The translations under genes and the position numbers were made by a program. DNA of 59,568 nt, taken from the NCBI GenBank assembly GCA_903960845.1, contig CAJCCF010000484.1, forward strand, positions 1-59,568, written 5' to 3'. A model generated the notes under the pieces. The model was given only the letters and a program-made list of their open reading frames with translations. It was not told the origin of the DNA and ran no database searches. Positions 9,561 to 17,644 of this stretch are shown in pieces (positions within the stretch are counted from its first letter, which is position 1; every line of letters begins with the position of its first letter). The DNA is from an uncultured Verrucomicrobiota bacterium. Lineage in GTDB: Bacteria > Verrucomicrobiota > Verrucomicrobiia > Verrucomicrobiales > Verrucomicrobiaceae.

Positions 9561-9575
9561 ACCAAGCGACTTGGT
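9561..9575. promoter_or_regulatory. Small inverted repeat upstream of ftsQ
   Basis: ACCAAG-CGA-CTTGGT lies 24 nt upstream of the ftsQ start. On the minus strand a TATTAA sequence that could serve as a -10 box precedes it, so the dyad would sit near the transcription start. An imperfect direct repeat (AGGTATTTAAG / AGGTATTAATG) lies just further upstream. Possible operator; no regulator can be named. Confidence 0.3.
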
Positions 9576-9613
9576 TGATCATTAATACCTCTTAAATACC
9601 TGATTCCATCTCT

Positions 9614-9648
9614 GAACGCCATATTTTTTGTGAAAAAAAATGGCGTTC
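9614..9648 (-). terminator. Long hairpin downstream of korB
   Basis: GAACGCCAT (9614-9622) pairs perfectly with ATGGCGTTC (9640-9648). The interior adds a T6/A6 helix around a GTG loop, so nearly the whole 35 nt folds back on itself. It starts 28 nt past the korB stop and before ftsQ. There is no T-tract after the stem, so it may be a processing or pausing structure rather than a classical intrinsic terminator. Confidence 0.5.
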
Positions 9649-9675
9649 CTACCCTAGACGGAGCCGCGCTGCCTC

Positions 9676-10623
9676 CTATCGCATCATCTCCAAGCGCTTC
9701 TTGAGCAGGTCTTTCTGGCTGGTACCAGCAAGCTTGGACTGCGTGTCATCAATCCACTTTTGCTCCATGGCGTTCTTGGTCGGACGATCGACTTCGTAAT
9801 AGACACCAAATTTTCCGGGTGATGGCAGATCGGCGAGTTTGAAGGCGGCGACGTCATCCTTCACATCGTGCTGGGTTTCATCGATGATGTCATAGACGCC
9901 ACCTTTCCGGGGCGTGCTGTCATCGAAGCTGCCTTCATAGAACATGACGCACTCGCTCAGGCACTCGACCACGCTGAAGCCGTCATGTTTGATGGCGCGC
10001 TCAAAGGTATCGACCATGTGCTTCACCTGCGCGGCGTGGGTGCGGGCGATGAACGTGGCACCACTGGCGAGGAGCTGCTTCATCGGATTGATCGGGCGGT
10101 CAATGCTGCCGATCGGGTCGGTCTTGGATTTAAAGCCCTGCGGACTCGTCGGACTGGTCTGCTTCTTGGTCAGGCCGTAGACGTAGTTGTCCATGATCAC
10201 ATAGGTGAGCTTGATGTTTTTACGCGCCGCATGGTTCAGGTGATTGCCGCCGATGGAGAAACCATCGCCATCACCGCCGAAGACGAACACATGAACATCC
10301 GGACGGCTCAGGGAAACGCCCGTGGCCAGTGGCAGCGCACGGCCATGGATGAAATGAATCCCGTGGGTGTTCATGAAATACGGGAAGCGCGAGGAGCAGC
10401 CGATGCCGGCGACGCAGACGATCTTCTCGTGAGGGTACTGCAGTTTTTCCAGCACCTTGTAGAAGGCGGCCAGGACGGCGAAATCGCCGCAGCCGGGGCA
10501 CCAGGTCGGGTGATCGGCGGTGAGGATCTTCTTGGTGAGTTTCTCCTCGGTTCCCGGCGCGGCGGGAGTGCTAAGCTGGGTTGGAGCGGCTGCAGAGGAG
10601 GCTTCCAGAGTGGGGGTGGACAT
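9676..10623 (-). CDS. korB: 2-oxoacid:ferredoxin oxidoreductase, beta subunit (KorB-like)
   Basis: 315 residues. This thiamine-diphosphate-binding subunit of a 2-oxoacid (probably 2-oxoglutarate) ferredoxin oxidoreductase helps form acyl-CoA, CO2 and reduced ferredoxin. Motifs: TWCPGCGDFAVL (about 40-51), GIGCSSRFPYF, GRALPLATG, and FGGDGDGFSIGGNHL...NIKLTYVIMDNYVYGLTKKQTSPT, which is the TPP/Mg motif GDGD...N. About 38 N-terminal residues are low-complexity Ala/Thr/Pro. It follows korA by 45 nt. Two-subunit KorAB enzymes lack the ferredoxin-like delta subunit, and none is encoded nearby. Substrate (2-oxoglutarate or pyruvate) is inferred from overall similarity to Kor. Confidence 0.88.
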   Translation of the reverse strand: MSTPTLEASSAAAPTQLSTPAAPGTEEKLTKKILTADHPTWCPGCGDFAVLAAFYKVLEKLQYPHEKIVCVAGIGCSSRFPYFMNTHGIHFIHGRALPLATGVSLSRPDVHVFVFGGDGDGFSIGGNHLNHAARKNIKLTYVIMDNYVYGLTKKQTSPTSPQGFKSKTDPIGSIDRPINPMKQLLASGATFIARTHAAQVKHMVDTFERAIKHDGFSVVECLSECVMFYEGSFDDSTPRKGGVYDIIDETQHDVKDDVAAFKLADLPSPGKFGVYYEVDRPTKNAMEQKWIDDTQSKLAGTSQKDLLKKRLEMMR

Positions 10624-10668
10624 GAGATGGGCGGGTTTAAAAGTTGGGTGAATAAGCGGTGCCTTGGA

Positions 10669-12450
10669 TCACTTGGCGGTCATGATTTTTTCCACACCCG
10701 TGACGATCTCGCGAATTCGGAAAGTCAGACCGTCTGTCTTGCAGATGGACTGGATCTTTGGCTCAGCATAGGCGGCACGCAGGATCGTGGCGAGCTGACC
10801 ATAACCGTACATGCCGCTGTCGTTGAGTTCGACCACGGACACGTGCTTGAACTTCGCCCACAGGCGATCCAGATGCGCAGGCATCGGGTGCAGGTGGCGC
10901 AGATGCGCGGCACCGACTTTGTGACCTTCCGCACGCAGGCGGTTCACGCTTTCCTTGATCGGACCGAAGGTGCTGCCCCAGCCGATGAGCAGGATGTCGC
11001 CTTCCTGATCGCCGTAGATTTCCGGAAGCGGCAGTTTGTTGCTCAGAGCCACCAGCTTGTTACGGCGCTTGTCCGTCATCTTCTGGTGCATCTTCGGGTT
11101 TCCGCTCGGGTGACCCCATTCATCATGCTCCAGACCGGTGACGTGAGGATACTTGCCGGCAATTTTTGTTCCGGGAGGCGCATGGCGGGTGACGCTGTCC
11201 AGCGGGTAGGGTTTGAAATTCTCACCGCGGTCTGAAAGGTCGAGCGTTGGGTCCACCCAGTGCTTGTCGAGATCGGGTTCCGTGAAGGCCTCAATGCGGC
11301 TGCTCAGCGCCTGGTCGCTCAGGATGATGACCGGGCAGGAATATTCACGCGCCAGTTTGCAGGCCTCGAGGGCAATGTAGAAGCAGTCCTCCACATCCCT
11401 CGGCGCGAGCACGATGCGCGGGCAGTCACCATGGCTGCCGTAAATGGCCTGCATGAGGTCGCTTTGTTCCACACTTGTGGGTAGGCCGGTCGAGGGGCCG
11501 CCGCGCTGGACATTGATCACGATGAGCGGGATCTCGGCCATGCTTGCGTAACTCAGCGCCTCCATCTTCAGGCTCAGACCGGGTCCCGCGCTGCCCGTCA
11601 CCGCAAGGTGGCCGGCGAACGCGGCACCAATGGTCATCGACACCGCAGACAGTTCATCCTCCGCCTGCACATAAAGGCCGCCGTATCTCGGCAGCTCGCT
11701 GCGCAGTATTTCCATGATGCTCGACCATGGCGTGATCGGGTAGGCCGAGCCATAGCGCACGCCTGCGGCGATCAGGCCCATGGACATGATGGTGTTTCCA
11801 TCCGTGCTGATGCGGTGCGGATCTTTGTGCTCACCCTCCTCAAAGTTGAACGTCGTGATATCGCCAATCGGATAGGCAAAACCGGCGTCAAAGGCCAGCA
11901 GGGCATTGCGCAGCACGCTCTCGTCCTTCTTGCCAAACTGACGGCTGAGAATGCCAACGATCTTTTCCTTATCGAGCTGGAACACCGCGCAGAGCAGGCC
12001 GAGCACGAAGATGTTCTTGCCGCGATCCCTCGCACTGCCGCCGACAGCCTCGACCGTGGCAGCCGTGAACGGGATGCCGATGTGATGAATGCCACGATCA
12101 TTCTTCACTTCCGTCACTTCGCCGCTGTCGTAAAAGCAGATGCCGCCGTCACGCAGCGCGCTGAGGTGGTCATTGTAGCTGTGCTGGTAAAAGGCCACCA
12201 GCACATCGCTTTCATCACCGGCGTCCAGCACCTCGCCGGAGCCGAGGTGAAGCTGAAAGATGGAGGGCCCGCCGCTGATGGTGGACGGGATGGTCATGTA
12301 AGTGACCACATCCTGCTGCGTGCGGCCCGCGAGCCGGGCAAGAATGCCTCCGATGGATTGAATGCCGTCTTGTGAGTTGCCGGCGAGACGTATGACGGCA
12401 TTGCGGAGAGTCGTCGGTGAGGACGCCGAGGGAGATGTGGCTGTGGACAT
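10669..12450 (-). CDS. korA: 2-oxoacid:ferredoxin oxidoreductase, fused gamma-alpha subunit (KorA-like)
   Basis: 593 residues. The gamma domain comes first (about 15-195, RLAGNSQDGIQSIGG... and YMTIPSTISGGPSIFQLHLGS), followed by the alpha/pyrimidine-binding domain (about 215-590). Alpha motifs include AYPITPWSSIMEIL, AEDELSAVSMTIGAAFAGH and TGSAGPGLSLKMEALSYASMAEIPLIVINVQRGGPSTGLPT, the strongly conserved core of the family. The C-terminal transketolase-like region contains LIGWGSTFGPIKE. It pairs with korB downstream to form the complete enzyme. The start is the first ATG. Divergent from the beta-propeller gene at 12638. Confidence 0.9.
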   Translation of the reverse strand: MSTATSPSASSPTTLRNAVIRLAGNSQDGIQSIGGILARLAGRTQQDVVTYMTIPSTISGGPSIFQLHLGSGEVLDAGDESDVLVAFYQHSYNDHLSALRDGGICFYDSGEVTEVKNDRGIHHIGIPFTAATVEAVGGSARDRGKNIFVLGLLCAVFQLDKEKIVGILSRQFGKKDESVLRNALLAFDAGFAYPIGDITTFNFEEGEHKDPHRISTDGNTIMSMGLIAAGVRYGSAYPITPWSSIMEILRSELPRYGGLYVQAEDELSAVSMTIGAAFAGHLAVTGSAGPGLSLKMEALSYASMAEIPLIVINVQRGGPSTGLPTSVEQSDLMQAIYGSHGDCPRIVLAPRDVEDCFYIALEACKLAREYSCPVIILSDQALSSRIEAFTEPDLDKHWVDPTLDLSDRGENFKPYPLDSVTRHAPPGTKIAGKYPHVTGLEHDEWGHPSGNPKMHQKMTDKRRNKLVALSNKLPLPEIYGDQEGDILLIGWGSTFGPIKESVNRLRAEGHKVGAAHLRHLHPMPAHLDRLWAKFKHVSVVELNDSGMYGYGQLATILRAAYAEPKIQSICKTDGLTFRIREIVTGVEKIMTAK

Positions 12451-12637
12451 ATCTTGGGTTGGGGAACTAACAAACGTCGGTGGTGGGCCGAATTTTCGAC
12501 TGGAAAAGCGGATGCTGCGACAAGTCCCCCCCTAACGTCAAGCCATCAACAGCGATTTTCTAAGCCGCCTTTGTTGCGATCATTGACCCATCCCCGGAAG
12601 GCTGCCAGCCCTGATGGCGTTTAGTGAGCAACCAGCC

Positions 12638-13888
12638 ATGAAACTTACCCTCTCTCTCACTCTCCTCCTTTCCAGCATCGCCCTGGCCGCCGACTGGCCC
12701 ATGTGGCGCGGACCTCATGGCGATGGCACCACTGCTGAGTCCGGCCTTCCGGAGAAATGGAGCCAGACCGAAAACGTCCTTTGGAAAACCGAGCTCCCGG
12801 ATCGTGGCAACTCCACCCCGGTGGTCTGGGGTGACAAAGTCTTCGTCACCCAGGCCATCGAAAAGGCCGGACGCCGCCTGCTGCTCTGTTTCGATCGCAA
12901 AACCGGCAGGCAACTCTGGGAGGCGGGAACCACCTACCGGGAGCCCGAACTCACTCACGGCACCAACCCCTACTGCGCCGCTTCTCCCGCCACGGATGGC
13001 AAACACATTGTCGTCTTCTTTGCCAGCGCCGGTGTCTATTGTTACGACTTCGAGGGCAGGGAAATCTGGAAACGCACCGACCTCGGCAAACAGCATCACA
13101 TCTGGGGGAACGGCACGTCCCCCGTCATCGCTGGTGACCGCGCGTTCCTGAATTTTGGTCCCGGTGAAAAGACGACCCTGTTCGCCTTCGACCTGAAAAC
13201 CGGCAAAACCCTCTGGCAGCATGACGAATCCGGCGGAGCCTCCGGGGAAGGCGCTGATAAAAAATGGCTCGGCTCCTGGGCCGATCCGATCTTCCGCCAG
13301 GTCGGCGGCCGTCATGAACTCATTCTTAGTTATCCCGGCCGCGTTGCCGCCTTTGATCCCGTGGCTGGCAGGGAATTCTGGACCTGCGCGGGCCTCAATC
13401 CCCTTGTCTACAACTCACCGCTCATGACCTCCGACAACATCGTCGTTGCCTTTGGCGGCTATGGCGGCATGGGCCTCGCCGTGAAGGCTGGCGGCAGCGG
13501 CGATGTCACCGCGAAGCGTCTCTGGCACCTGCCCAAAGTCAGCCAGCGCATCGGCAGCGGTGTCATCCATGACGGCCACCACTACATCCTGAGCGATGGC
13601 GGTATCGCCGAGTGCCGCGATCTGAAAACCGGTGAAATGGTTTACACCGAGCGGCTCAAAGGTCCCGGCCCAAGCAGCCAAAACTGGTCCTCGCTCGTCC
13701 TCAGTGCCGACGGCAAATGCTACGCCGCCAACCAGGGTGGCGACTGCTTCGTCTTCAAAGCCAGCCCCACCTTTGAATTGATCTCCACCAACAGCCTCGG
13801 TGAAAAAATCATCGGCTCCATCGCCGTCAGCAACGGCCAGCTCTTCATCCGCGGCTACAAGCACCTGTGGTGCATCGGCAAGAAATAG
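12638..13888 (+). CDS. Secreted PQQ-like (BamB-type) beta-propeller protein
   Basis: 416 residues starting at MKLTLSLTLLLSSIALAADW, a clean Sec signal peptide. The mature protein opens with DWPMWRGPHGDGTTAESGLP, the typical opening of the PQQ-binding-like propellers abundant in Verrucomicrobiota and Planctomycetota. Repeats with LLCFDRKTGRQLW, LFAFDLKTGKTLW and VAAFDPVAGREFW show W-motif blades spaced about 60-80 residues. No catalytic dehydrogenase Asp or disulfide pair is evident, so a binding or scaffold role is more likely than PQQ-dependent oxidation. An upstream in-frame ATG (12614) would spoil the signal. Monocistronic, with a terminator after it. Confidence 0.85.
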   Translation: MKLTLSLTLLLSSIALAADWPMWRGPHGDGTTAESGLPEKWSQTENVLWKTELPDRGNSTPVVWGDKVFVTQAIEKAGRRLLLCFDRKTGRQLWEAGTTYREPELTHGTNPYCAASPATDGKHIVVFFASAGVYCYDFEGREIWKRTDLGKQHHIWGNGTSPVIAGDRAFLNFGPGEKTTLFAFDLKTGKTLWQHDESGGASGEGADKKWLGSWADPIFRQVGGRHELILSYPGRVAAFDPVAGREFWTCAGLNPLVYNSPLMTSDNIVVAFGGYGGMGLAVKAGGSGDVTAKRLWHLPKVSQRIGSGVIHDGHHYILSDGGIAECRDLKTGEMVYTERLKGPGPSSQNWSSLVLSADGKCYAANQGGDCFVFKASPTFELISTNSLGEKIIGSIAVSNGQLFIRGYKHLWCIGKK

Positions 13889-13909
13889 CCCGTCACAGCG
13901 GCATGAAAA

Positions 13910-13940
13910 AGCCGACACCGCCAGCGGGGCAGTGTCGGCT
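13910..13940. terminator. Terminator between convergent propeller and esterase genes
   Basis: A perfect 9-bp stem AGCCGACAC / GTGTCGGCT encloses a 13-nt GC-rich loop that can extend the pairing. AAAA precedes it, which reads TTTT after the stem on the minus strand, favouring the esterase transcript. It sits between stops at 13888 and 13957. Confidence 0.7.
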
Positions 13941-13956
13941 CTGAAAGCGCTGCTGA

Positions 13957-15510
13957 TTACATCTTCGGCTTGGTGATCATCTCAAAGTTGTCGCTGCGGA
14001 AGGGAGTCACCGGCAAACCATCTTTACTGAAGAGATTGCAGACCGGGTTGTCGGACCATGCGTAACGCACGGCGACTGGCTTGGCGACGCCGGCAGCGCT
14101 GACTTCGAGCTTGTCATTGCCGATGATCTTCGCCGTGGCCCAGACCCACTTTTTGTCTTCACCACAGATGGCGACACCTTTGACGTCATTCACATCGACC
14201 GTGCGCAGACTGCCGCCAAAGGTGTCGAGCGTGACCACGGCTTTGTTGCCGGTGATCTCGATGCCTTTGAACTCGGGACTGCGATACGGAAGCTTCACTC
14301 CGTAGTCCTTGGCCAGAGCCCAGCGGGCCAGGCGCTCGGCCACATCACGCTTATTTTTCGGATGGATGTCGTTGGCTTCGCCAATGTCGATGATGACCGC
14401 CTGACCGCCGTTCTTGATAGCGCTCAGCGTCTTGGTCTGGCTTTCGCGCAACTCGGCCCAGTTGCTGTCGCCGGGCTGTGCCGATTCGGCCATGAAGTCC
14501 GCAAGCTGCACCCAGTAGAAAGGGAAATCTCCCTGCTGCCATTCGCTGCGCCAATGCGTGATCATGAGCGGGAAGAGGCTGGCATATTCATAAGCGCGGC
14601 TTGCGTTGCTTTCACCCTGATACCAGATCGCCCCCTTGATGCCATAACCAATGGTTGGGAGAAGGACACCGTTGTAGATGTTGCCCGGGCGGGCGTTGCC
14701 GCGGAGCCAGCCATCGGGAGCTTGTGGAGCGCGCACGGTGAATGGCTTGCCGGCCTTTTTGGCGTCGTCTGCCTGCTTTTTCCATGCGGCAAGCGCGGAC
14801 TCATACTTCGTTTTGGATTCCGGGGATTGCAGGTTGGCCTCGTTCCTCCTGGTGTTTTCCATCAGCAGTTTAAAGCGCGGATCTTTCTCCAGCACATCCC
14901 GGCGCACCCAGGCTTCAGCCGCGCTGCCGCCCCAGGCATTGTTGATTAGACCCACCGGCACGTCGAGCATCTGATGCAGCACACGGCCATAGAAATAGCC
15001 GACCGCGCTGAAACCGCCCACCGTCTGCGGTGAACACTCAACCCACGCGCCTTTGAAATCCTGCTGCGGTTCCTGAGTGCCAACCTGTGGCACGGAGATG
15101 AGGCGGATGTTCGGAAACTTTGCCGTGGCAATTTCCAAATCCGCATCCCAGGAGCTTTGCACACTCCATTGCATGTTCGACTGCCCGGAGCAGATCCAAA
15201 CTTCACCCACGAGCACATTCTTGAGCACCTTCGAACTGGTGCCTTTGATGCTCAGGGTGACCGGTTTGGCATTCGCAGGCACAGCGTCGAGCTTGACCGT
15301 CCATTTGCCATCGGCACCCGCCTTGGCGCTCTTGGTTTGTCCGGCAAATTTCACCGTGATCTCCGACCCCGGCGTGTCCCAGCCCCAGATCGGGTTTGCC
15401 TGCTTTTGCTGCAGGATCATGTTGTCGCCAATGATGGCGGGAAGCTTGAGTTCTGCTTGAGCGGCGAGGCTCAAAGCAGCGAGCAATGTGGTGAATGCAA
15501 AAGTGCGCAT
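13957..15510 (-). CDS. Secreted sialate O-acetylesterase (SGNH family)
   Basis: 517 residues from MRTFAFTTLLAALSLAAQAE, a clear Sec signal. Sialate 9-O-acetylesterases remove acetyl groups from sialic acids; many homologues act on acetylated polysaccharides. The catalytic serine block is WICSGQSNMQWS, the second block is GAIWYQGESNASRAYEY, and ANDIHPKNKRDVAERLA supplies the Asp-His pair. An N-terminal beta-sandwich (about 25-115, LPAIIGDNMILQQ) is typical. The long upstream extension is rejected because it buries the signal. It lies downstream of nuoC on the same strand but 155 nt away. Confidence 0.9.
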   Translation of the reverse strand: MRTFAFTTLLAALSLAAQAELKLPAIIGDNMILQQKQANPIWGWDTPGSEITVKFAGQTKSAKAGADGKWTVKLDAVPANAKPVTLSIKGTSSKVLKNVLVGEVWICSGQSNMQWSVQSSWDADLEIATAKFPNIRLISVPQVGTQEPQQDFKGAWVECSPQTVGGFSAVGYFYGRVLHQMLDVPVGLINNAWGGSAAEAWVRRDVLEKDPRFKLLMENTRRNEANLQSPESKTKYESALAAWKKQADDAKKAGKPFTVRAPQAPDGWLRGNARPGNIYNGVLLPTIGYGIKGAIWYQGESNASRAYEYASLFPLMITHWRSEWQQGDFPFYWVQLADFMAESAQPGDSNWAELRESQTKTLSAIKNGGQAVIIDIGEANDIHPKNKRDVAERLARWALAKDYGVKLPYRSPEFKGIEITGNKAVVTLDTFGGSLRTVDVNDVKGVAICGEDKKWVWATAKIIGNDKLEVSAAGVAKPVAVRYAWSDNPVCNLFSKDGLPVTPFRSDNFEMITKPKM

Positions 15511-15665
15511 GGTTTGTTTGGGAGCGAAAGAACGCTTCAACCCCGCCGCTTCCTTCGCCCCCTTCCAAGATCTTCCCCGGCCTGAAAGCATTGACGCATC
15601 CATGATGGCGTCAGCCAAAGATTATTCCGGGATGATTCCACGAAATGGAATCAGGTTAAGCCTTT

Positions 15666-16235
15666 TTATTCCACGTGCTTTGCACGTGGCTCGCGAGCCA
15701 CGGTGTCGGGGGCGCCGGCGCTGGTGACGAAGGGGCCATCGGCCATGGGGGCGACCCCGGTGAAGGCGACGTCGGGCATCTCGCTGGGCTTGCCGGCGAG
15801 AGGGAAATCTTTGCGCAGCGGGAAGTAGGGATAGCCTTCCCACATGAGGATGCGGCGCAGGTCGGGGTGACCGGAAAACTTGATGCCCATCATGTCCCAG
15901 ATCTCGCGCTCATGCCAGTTGGCGGTGGGCCAGATGTCGGAAACCGTGGGCACGTCTTCACCGTCCGGGATCTTGGCCTTGATGCGCAGGCTCTGGAGGT
16001 GGCCGTAACCATACAGTTCATAGACCATCTCAAAGCGCGGCTCCTCACCCAGGTGATCGAGGCTGGAGATGTCCATGAGGTAATCAAAGGCCATCTCGTC
16101 GCGGCAGTATTTCAATATCGGCCTGGCGGTGGCCAGGGTGACGTTGAGCGTGTGCTCACCGCGAAACTCGACGGTGCTGAGCACGGCTTCTCCAAACTTT
16201 TCCTTCAGGGCGGTGACCATCTGCGCGGCATTCAT
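15666..16235 (-). CDS. nuoC: NADH-quinone oxidoreductase subunit C
   Basis: 189 residues, a stand-alone 30-kDa-type subunit of respiratory complex I, peripheral arm. Conserved blocks: MDISSLDH, the signature ANWHEREIWDMMGIKFSGHPDLRRILM, and YPYFPLRKDFPL. The family normally ends near the PLRKDFPL block. Here about 40 further residues follow, and the last dozen are encoded by overlapping DNA palindromes (15671-15702). It lies 33 nt downstream of nuoB. No nuoD follows: the next gene in this direction is a sialate esterase. Confidence 0.93.
   Translation of the reverse strand: MNAAQMVTALKEKFGEAVLSTVEFRGEHTLNVTLATARPILKYCRDEMAFDYLMDISSLDHLGEEPRFEMVYELYGYGHLQSLRIKAKIPDGEDVPTVSDIWPTANWHEREIWDMMGIKFSGHPDLRRILMWEGYPYFPLRKDFPLAGKPSEMPDVAFTGVAPMADGPFVTSAGAPDTVAREPRAKHVE
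15671..15702. repeat. Overlapping perfect palindromes in the 3' end of nuoC
   Basis: CCACGTGC-TTT-GCACGTGG (15671-15689) overlaps an 18-bp perfect palindrome, CGTGGCTCGCGAGCCACG (15685-15702). Both fall inside nuoC, a few bases from its stop, and encode residues AREPRAKHV of the tail. Such dense self-complementarity suggests a REP-like or coding palindromic repeat element that has extended the protein. Confidence 0.75.
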
Positions 16236-16268
16236 GATTTTGAGATCGATGACTGGTTATTCTTCAAC

Positions 16269-16799
16269 TCAGGAAAGCTCTTCGATGAGTTCCTTCTTCT
16301 GCTCTTCCAGCGAGTGCTCCCCGTCGATCTTGCGCTGGAGGCGCATCAGGCCTTCGAGCAAAGCCTCGGGACGCGGAGGGCAGCCGGAGATGTAGATGTC
16401 CACCGGGATCAAATGATCGATGCCCTGAAGCACGGCGTAGCTGCGGTACATGCCGCCGCTGCTGGCGCAGGCACCCATGGCGATGCACCACTTGGGCTCC
16501 GGCATCTGGTCCCAGACACGCTTCACTGCGAGGGCCATTTTATAAGTCACCGTGCCGGCCACAATCATCACATCAGCCTGACGCGGGGAGAAGCGCATCA
16601 CCTCCATGCCGAAACGGCTGAGGTCGTAGCGGCTGCATGCGGAGGCCATCATCTCGATGGCGCAGCAGGCCAGCCCCATGGGCATGGGCCAGAGCGAGTT
16701 CTTGCGCATCCAGTTGATCGCGCTGTCGAGCTTCGTGAAGACGATGTTTCCCTCGATTTTCGAGTCGTAGGCGGCGTGGGATTCGGCTGGGGCGACCAT
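16269..16799 (-). CDS. nuoB: NADH-quinone oxidoreductase subunit B
   Basis: 176 residues. This subunit of complex I carries cluster N2. All four N2 ligand cysteines are present: the tandem pair in [11 protein letters not shown], one in [11 protein letters not shown] and one in [15 protein letters not shown]. The N-terminus before [12 protein letters not shown] is short. There is no nuoA upstream: the start faces a divergent TrkA-C membrane protein across about 140 nt. Together with nuoC it forms an isolated two-gene unit, so the rest of complex I must be elsewhere. Confidence 0.95.
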   Translation of the reverse strand: MVAPAESHAAYDSKIEGNIVFTKLDSAINWMRKNSLWPMPMGLACCAIEMMASACSRYDLSRFGMEVMRFSPRQADVMIVAGTVTYKMALAVKRVWDQMPEPKWCIAMGACASSGGMYRSYAVLQGIDHLIPVDIYISGCPPRPEALLEGLMRLQRKIDGEHSLEEQKKELIEELS

Positions 16800-16859
16800 G
16801 AGTTTGCGTTCGGGCTTGGCAGGCAGGGATACGCCCCTGCCCTACCCCCGGCAACCGCT

Positions 16860-16877
16860 TTGTGAAAGTTTTCACAA
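16860..16877. promoter_or_regulatory. Perfect 18-bp dyad between nuoB and the divergent membrane-protein gene
   Basis: TTGTGAAA-GT-TTTCACAA is a perfect inverted repeat (two 8-nt arms, 2-nt centre). It lies 61 nt from the nuoB start and 66 nt from the chosen start of the opposite gene, in the right place to be an operator for one or both. No regulator is recognisable in the window. Confidence 0.45.
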
Positions 16878-16942
16878 GCTCTCAAATCAACCTGCGTTGT
16901 AGAGTTCGGGCCATTCCTGCCGTAGGCTCTACCCATCTTCCT

Positions 16943-17644
16943 GTGGCTCCCATCATCGCACTCTTCGTTCTTGCCTTCGTATCGCTCATCGCGGTCCGCG
17001 TGGGTGCGACTGCCCTGATGATGACCGGGCTGAGCTGGGACACGGCCAGTTTTCAGTCCTATTCCGCCTTTTTTGGAGTGGGGTTCACGACCAAGGAGGC
17101 GGAGATGGTGGTGAATCATCCCGTGCGGCGGCGCATCATCCGGGATCTGATCCTGGCGGGCAATATCGGCCTGACCTCGGCACTGGCCACGCTCGTCGTC
17201 ACACTCATGCAGTCTGCGGAGACCAGCCACCTGCTGCTCATCGTCGGCGCCCTGGTGACGGGTGCCCTGGTGCTTCTTTTCCTCTCGCGCATCGGCTGGC
17301 TGCAAAAGCTGCTCGACCGGGTCATTCGATACACCTTGGAACGCACAGGCATGGTGCGGGCGCTGGATTACGAGTTGCTGCTGCGGATTCAATACGGCTA
17401 CGTCGTCTCTGAAATCGAAGTCCTGCCGAACACCTACCTTGCCGGACGCGCCCTGCGCGATTCACGCCCGTGGGATCGCGGCGTGGTGATTCTTTTCATC
17501 AAGCGCGATGACGAGACGGTGCCCGGATTGCCCGGCCCCGCTGACATCATCCAGGTCGGCGATGTCGTGACCGCCTATGGCAAAGAGCAATCCCTTCATG
17601 CCATGGTCGAGCCCTTGATTGCCGATTCCGTGCCGGTTCAATGA
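16943..17644 (+). CDS. Membrane protein with C-terminal TrkA-C (RCK-C) domain
   Basis: 233 residues from a GTG. Three hydrophobic helices (about 1-20, 65-88 and 96-115) precede a cytosolic C-terminal part with RPWDRGVVILFIKRDD and IIQVGDVVTAYGKEQSLHAM, matching the RCK-C/TrkA-C ligand-binding fold (VPGP...IQxGDVVxxYG). The segment SYSAFFGVGFTTKEAEMVVNHPVRRRIIR recalls ion-channel or exchanger-associated proteins. Start choice: an in-frame GTG at 16862 would lie inside the 18-bp dyad and add 27 polar residues before the first helix, so GTG 16943 is preferred, without a good ribosome site. It overlaps the next gene by 4 nt (ATGA). A role in ion or redox sensing is a guess. Confidence 0.7.
   Translation: MAPIIALFVLAFVSLIAVRVGATALMMTGLSWDTASFQSYSAFFGVGFTTKEAEMVVNHPVRRRIIRDLILAGNIGLTSALATLVVTLMQSAETSHLLLIVGALVTGALVLLFLSRIGWLQKLLDRVIRYTLERTGMVRALDYELLLRIQYGYVVSEIEVLPNTYLAGRALRDSRPWDRGVVILFIKRDDETVPGLPGPADIIQVGDVVTAYGKEQSLHAMVEPLIADSVPVQ

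Noticed and set aside
9868..11235. 455-codon plus-strand open frame opposite korB and korA
   Set aside because: Frame shadow typical of GC-rich coding DNA; both opposite genes have clear family motifs and the frame resembles no known fold.
15675..16865. 396-codon plus-strand open frame opposite nuoC and nuoB
   Set aside because: Antisense to two complex I subunits with intact signature residues; no motif of its own.
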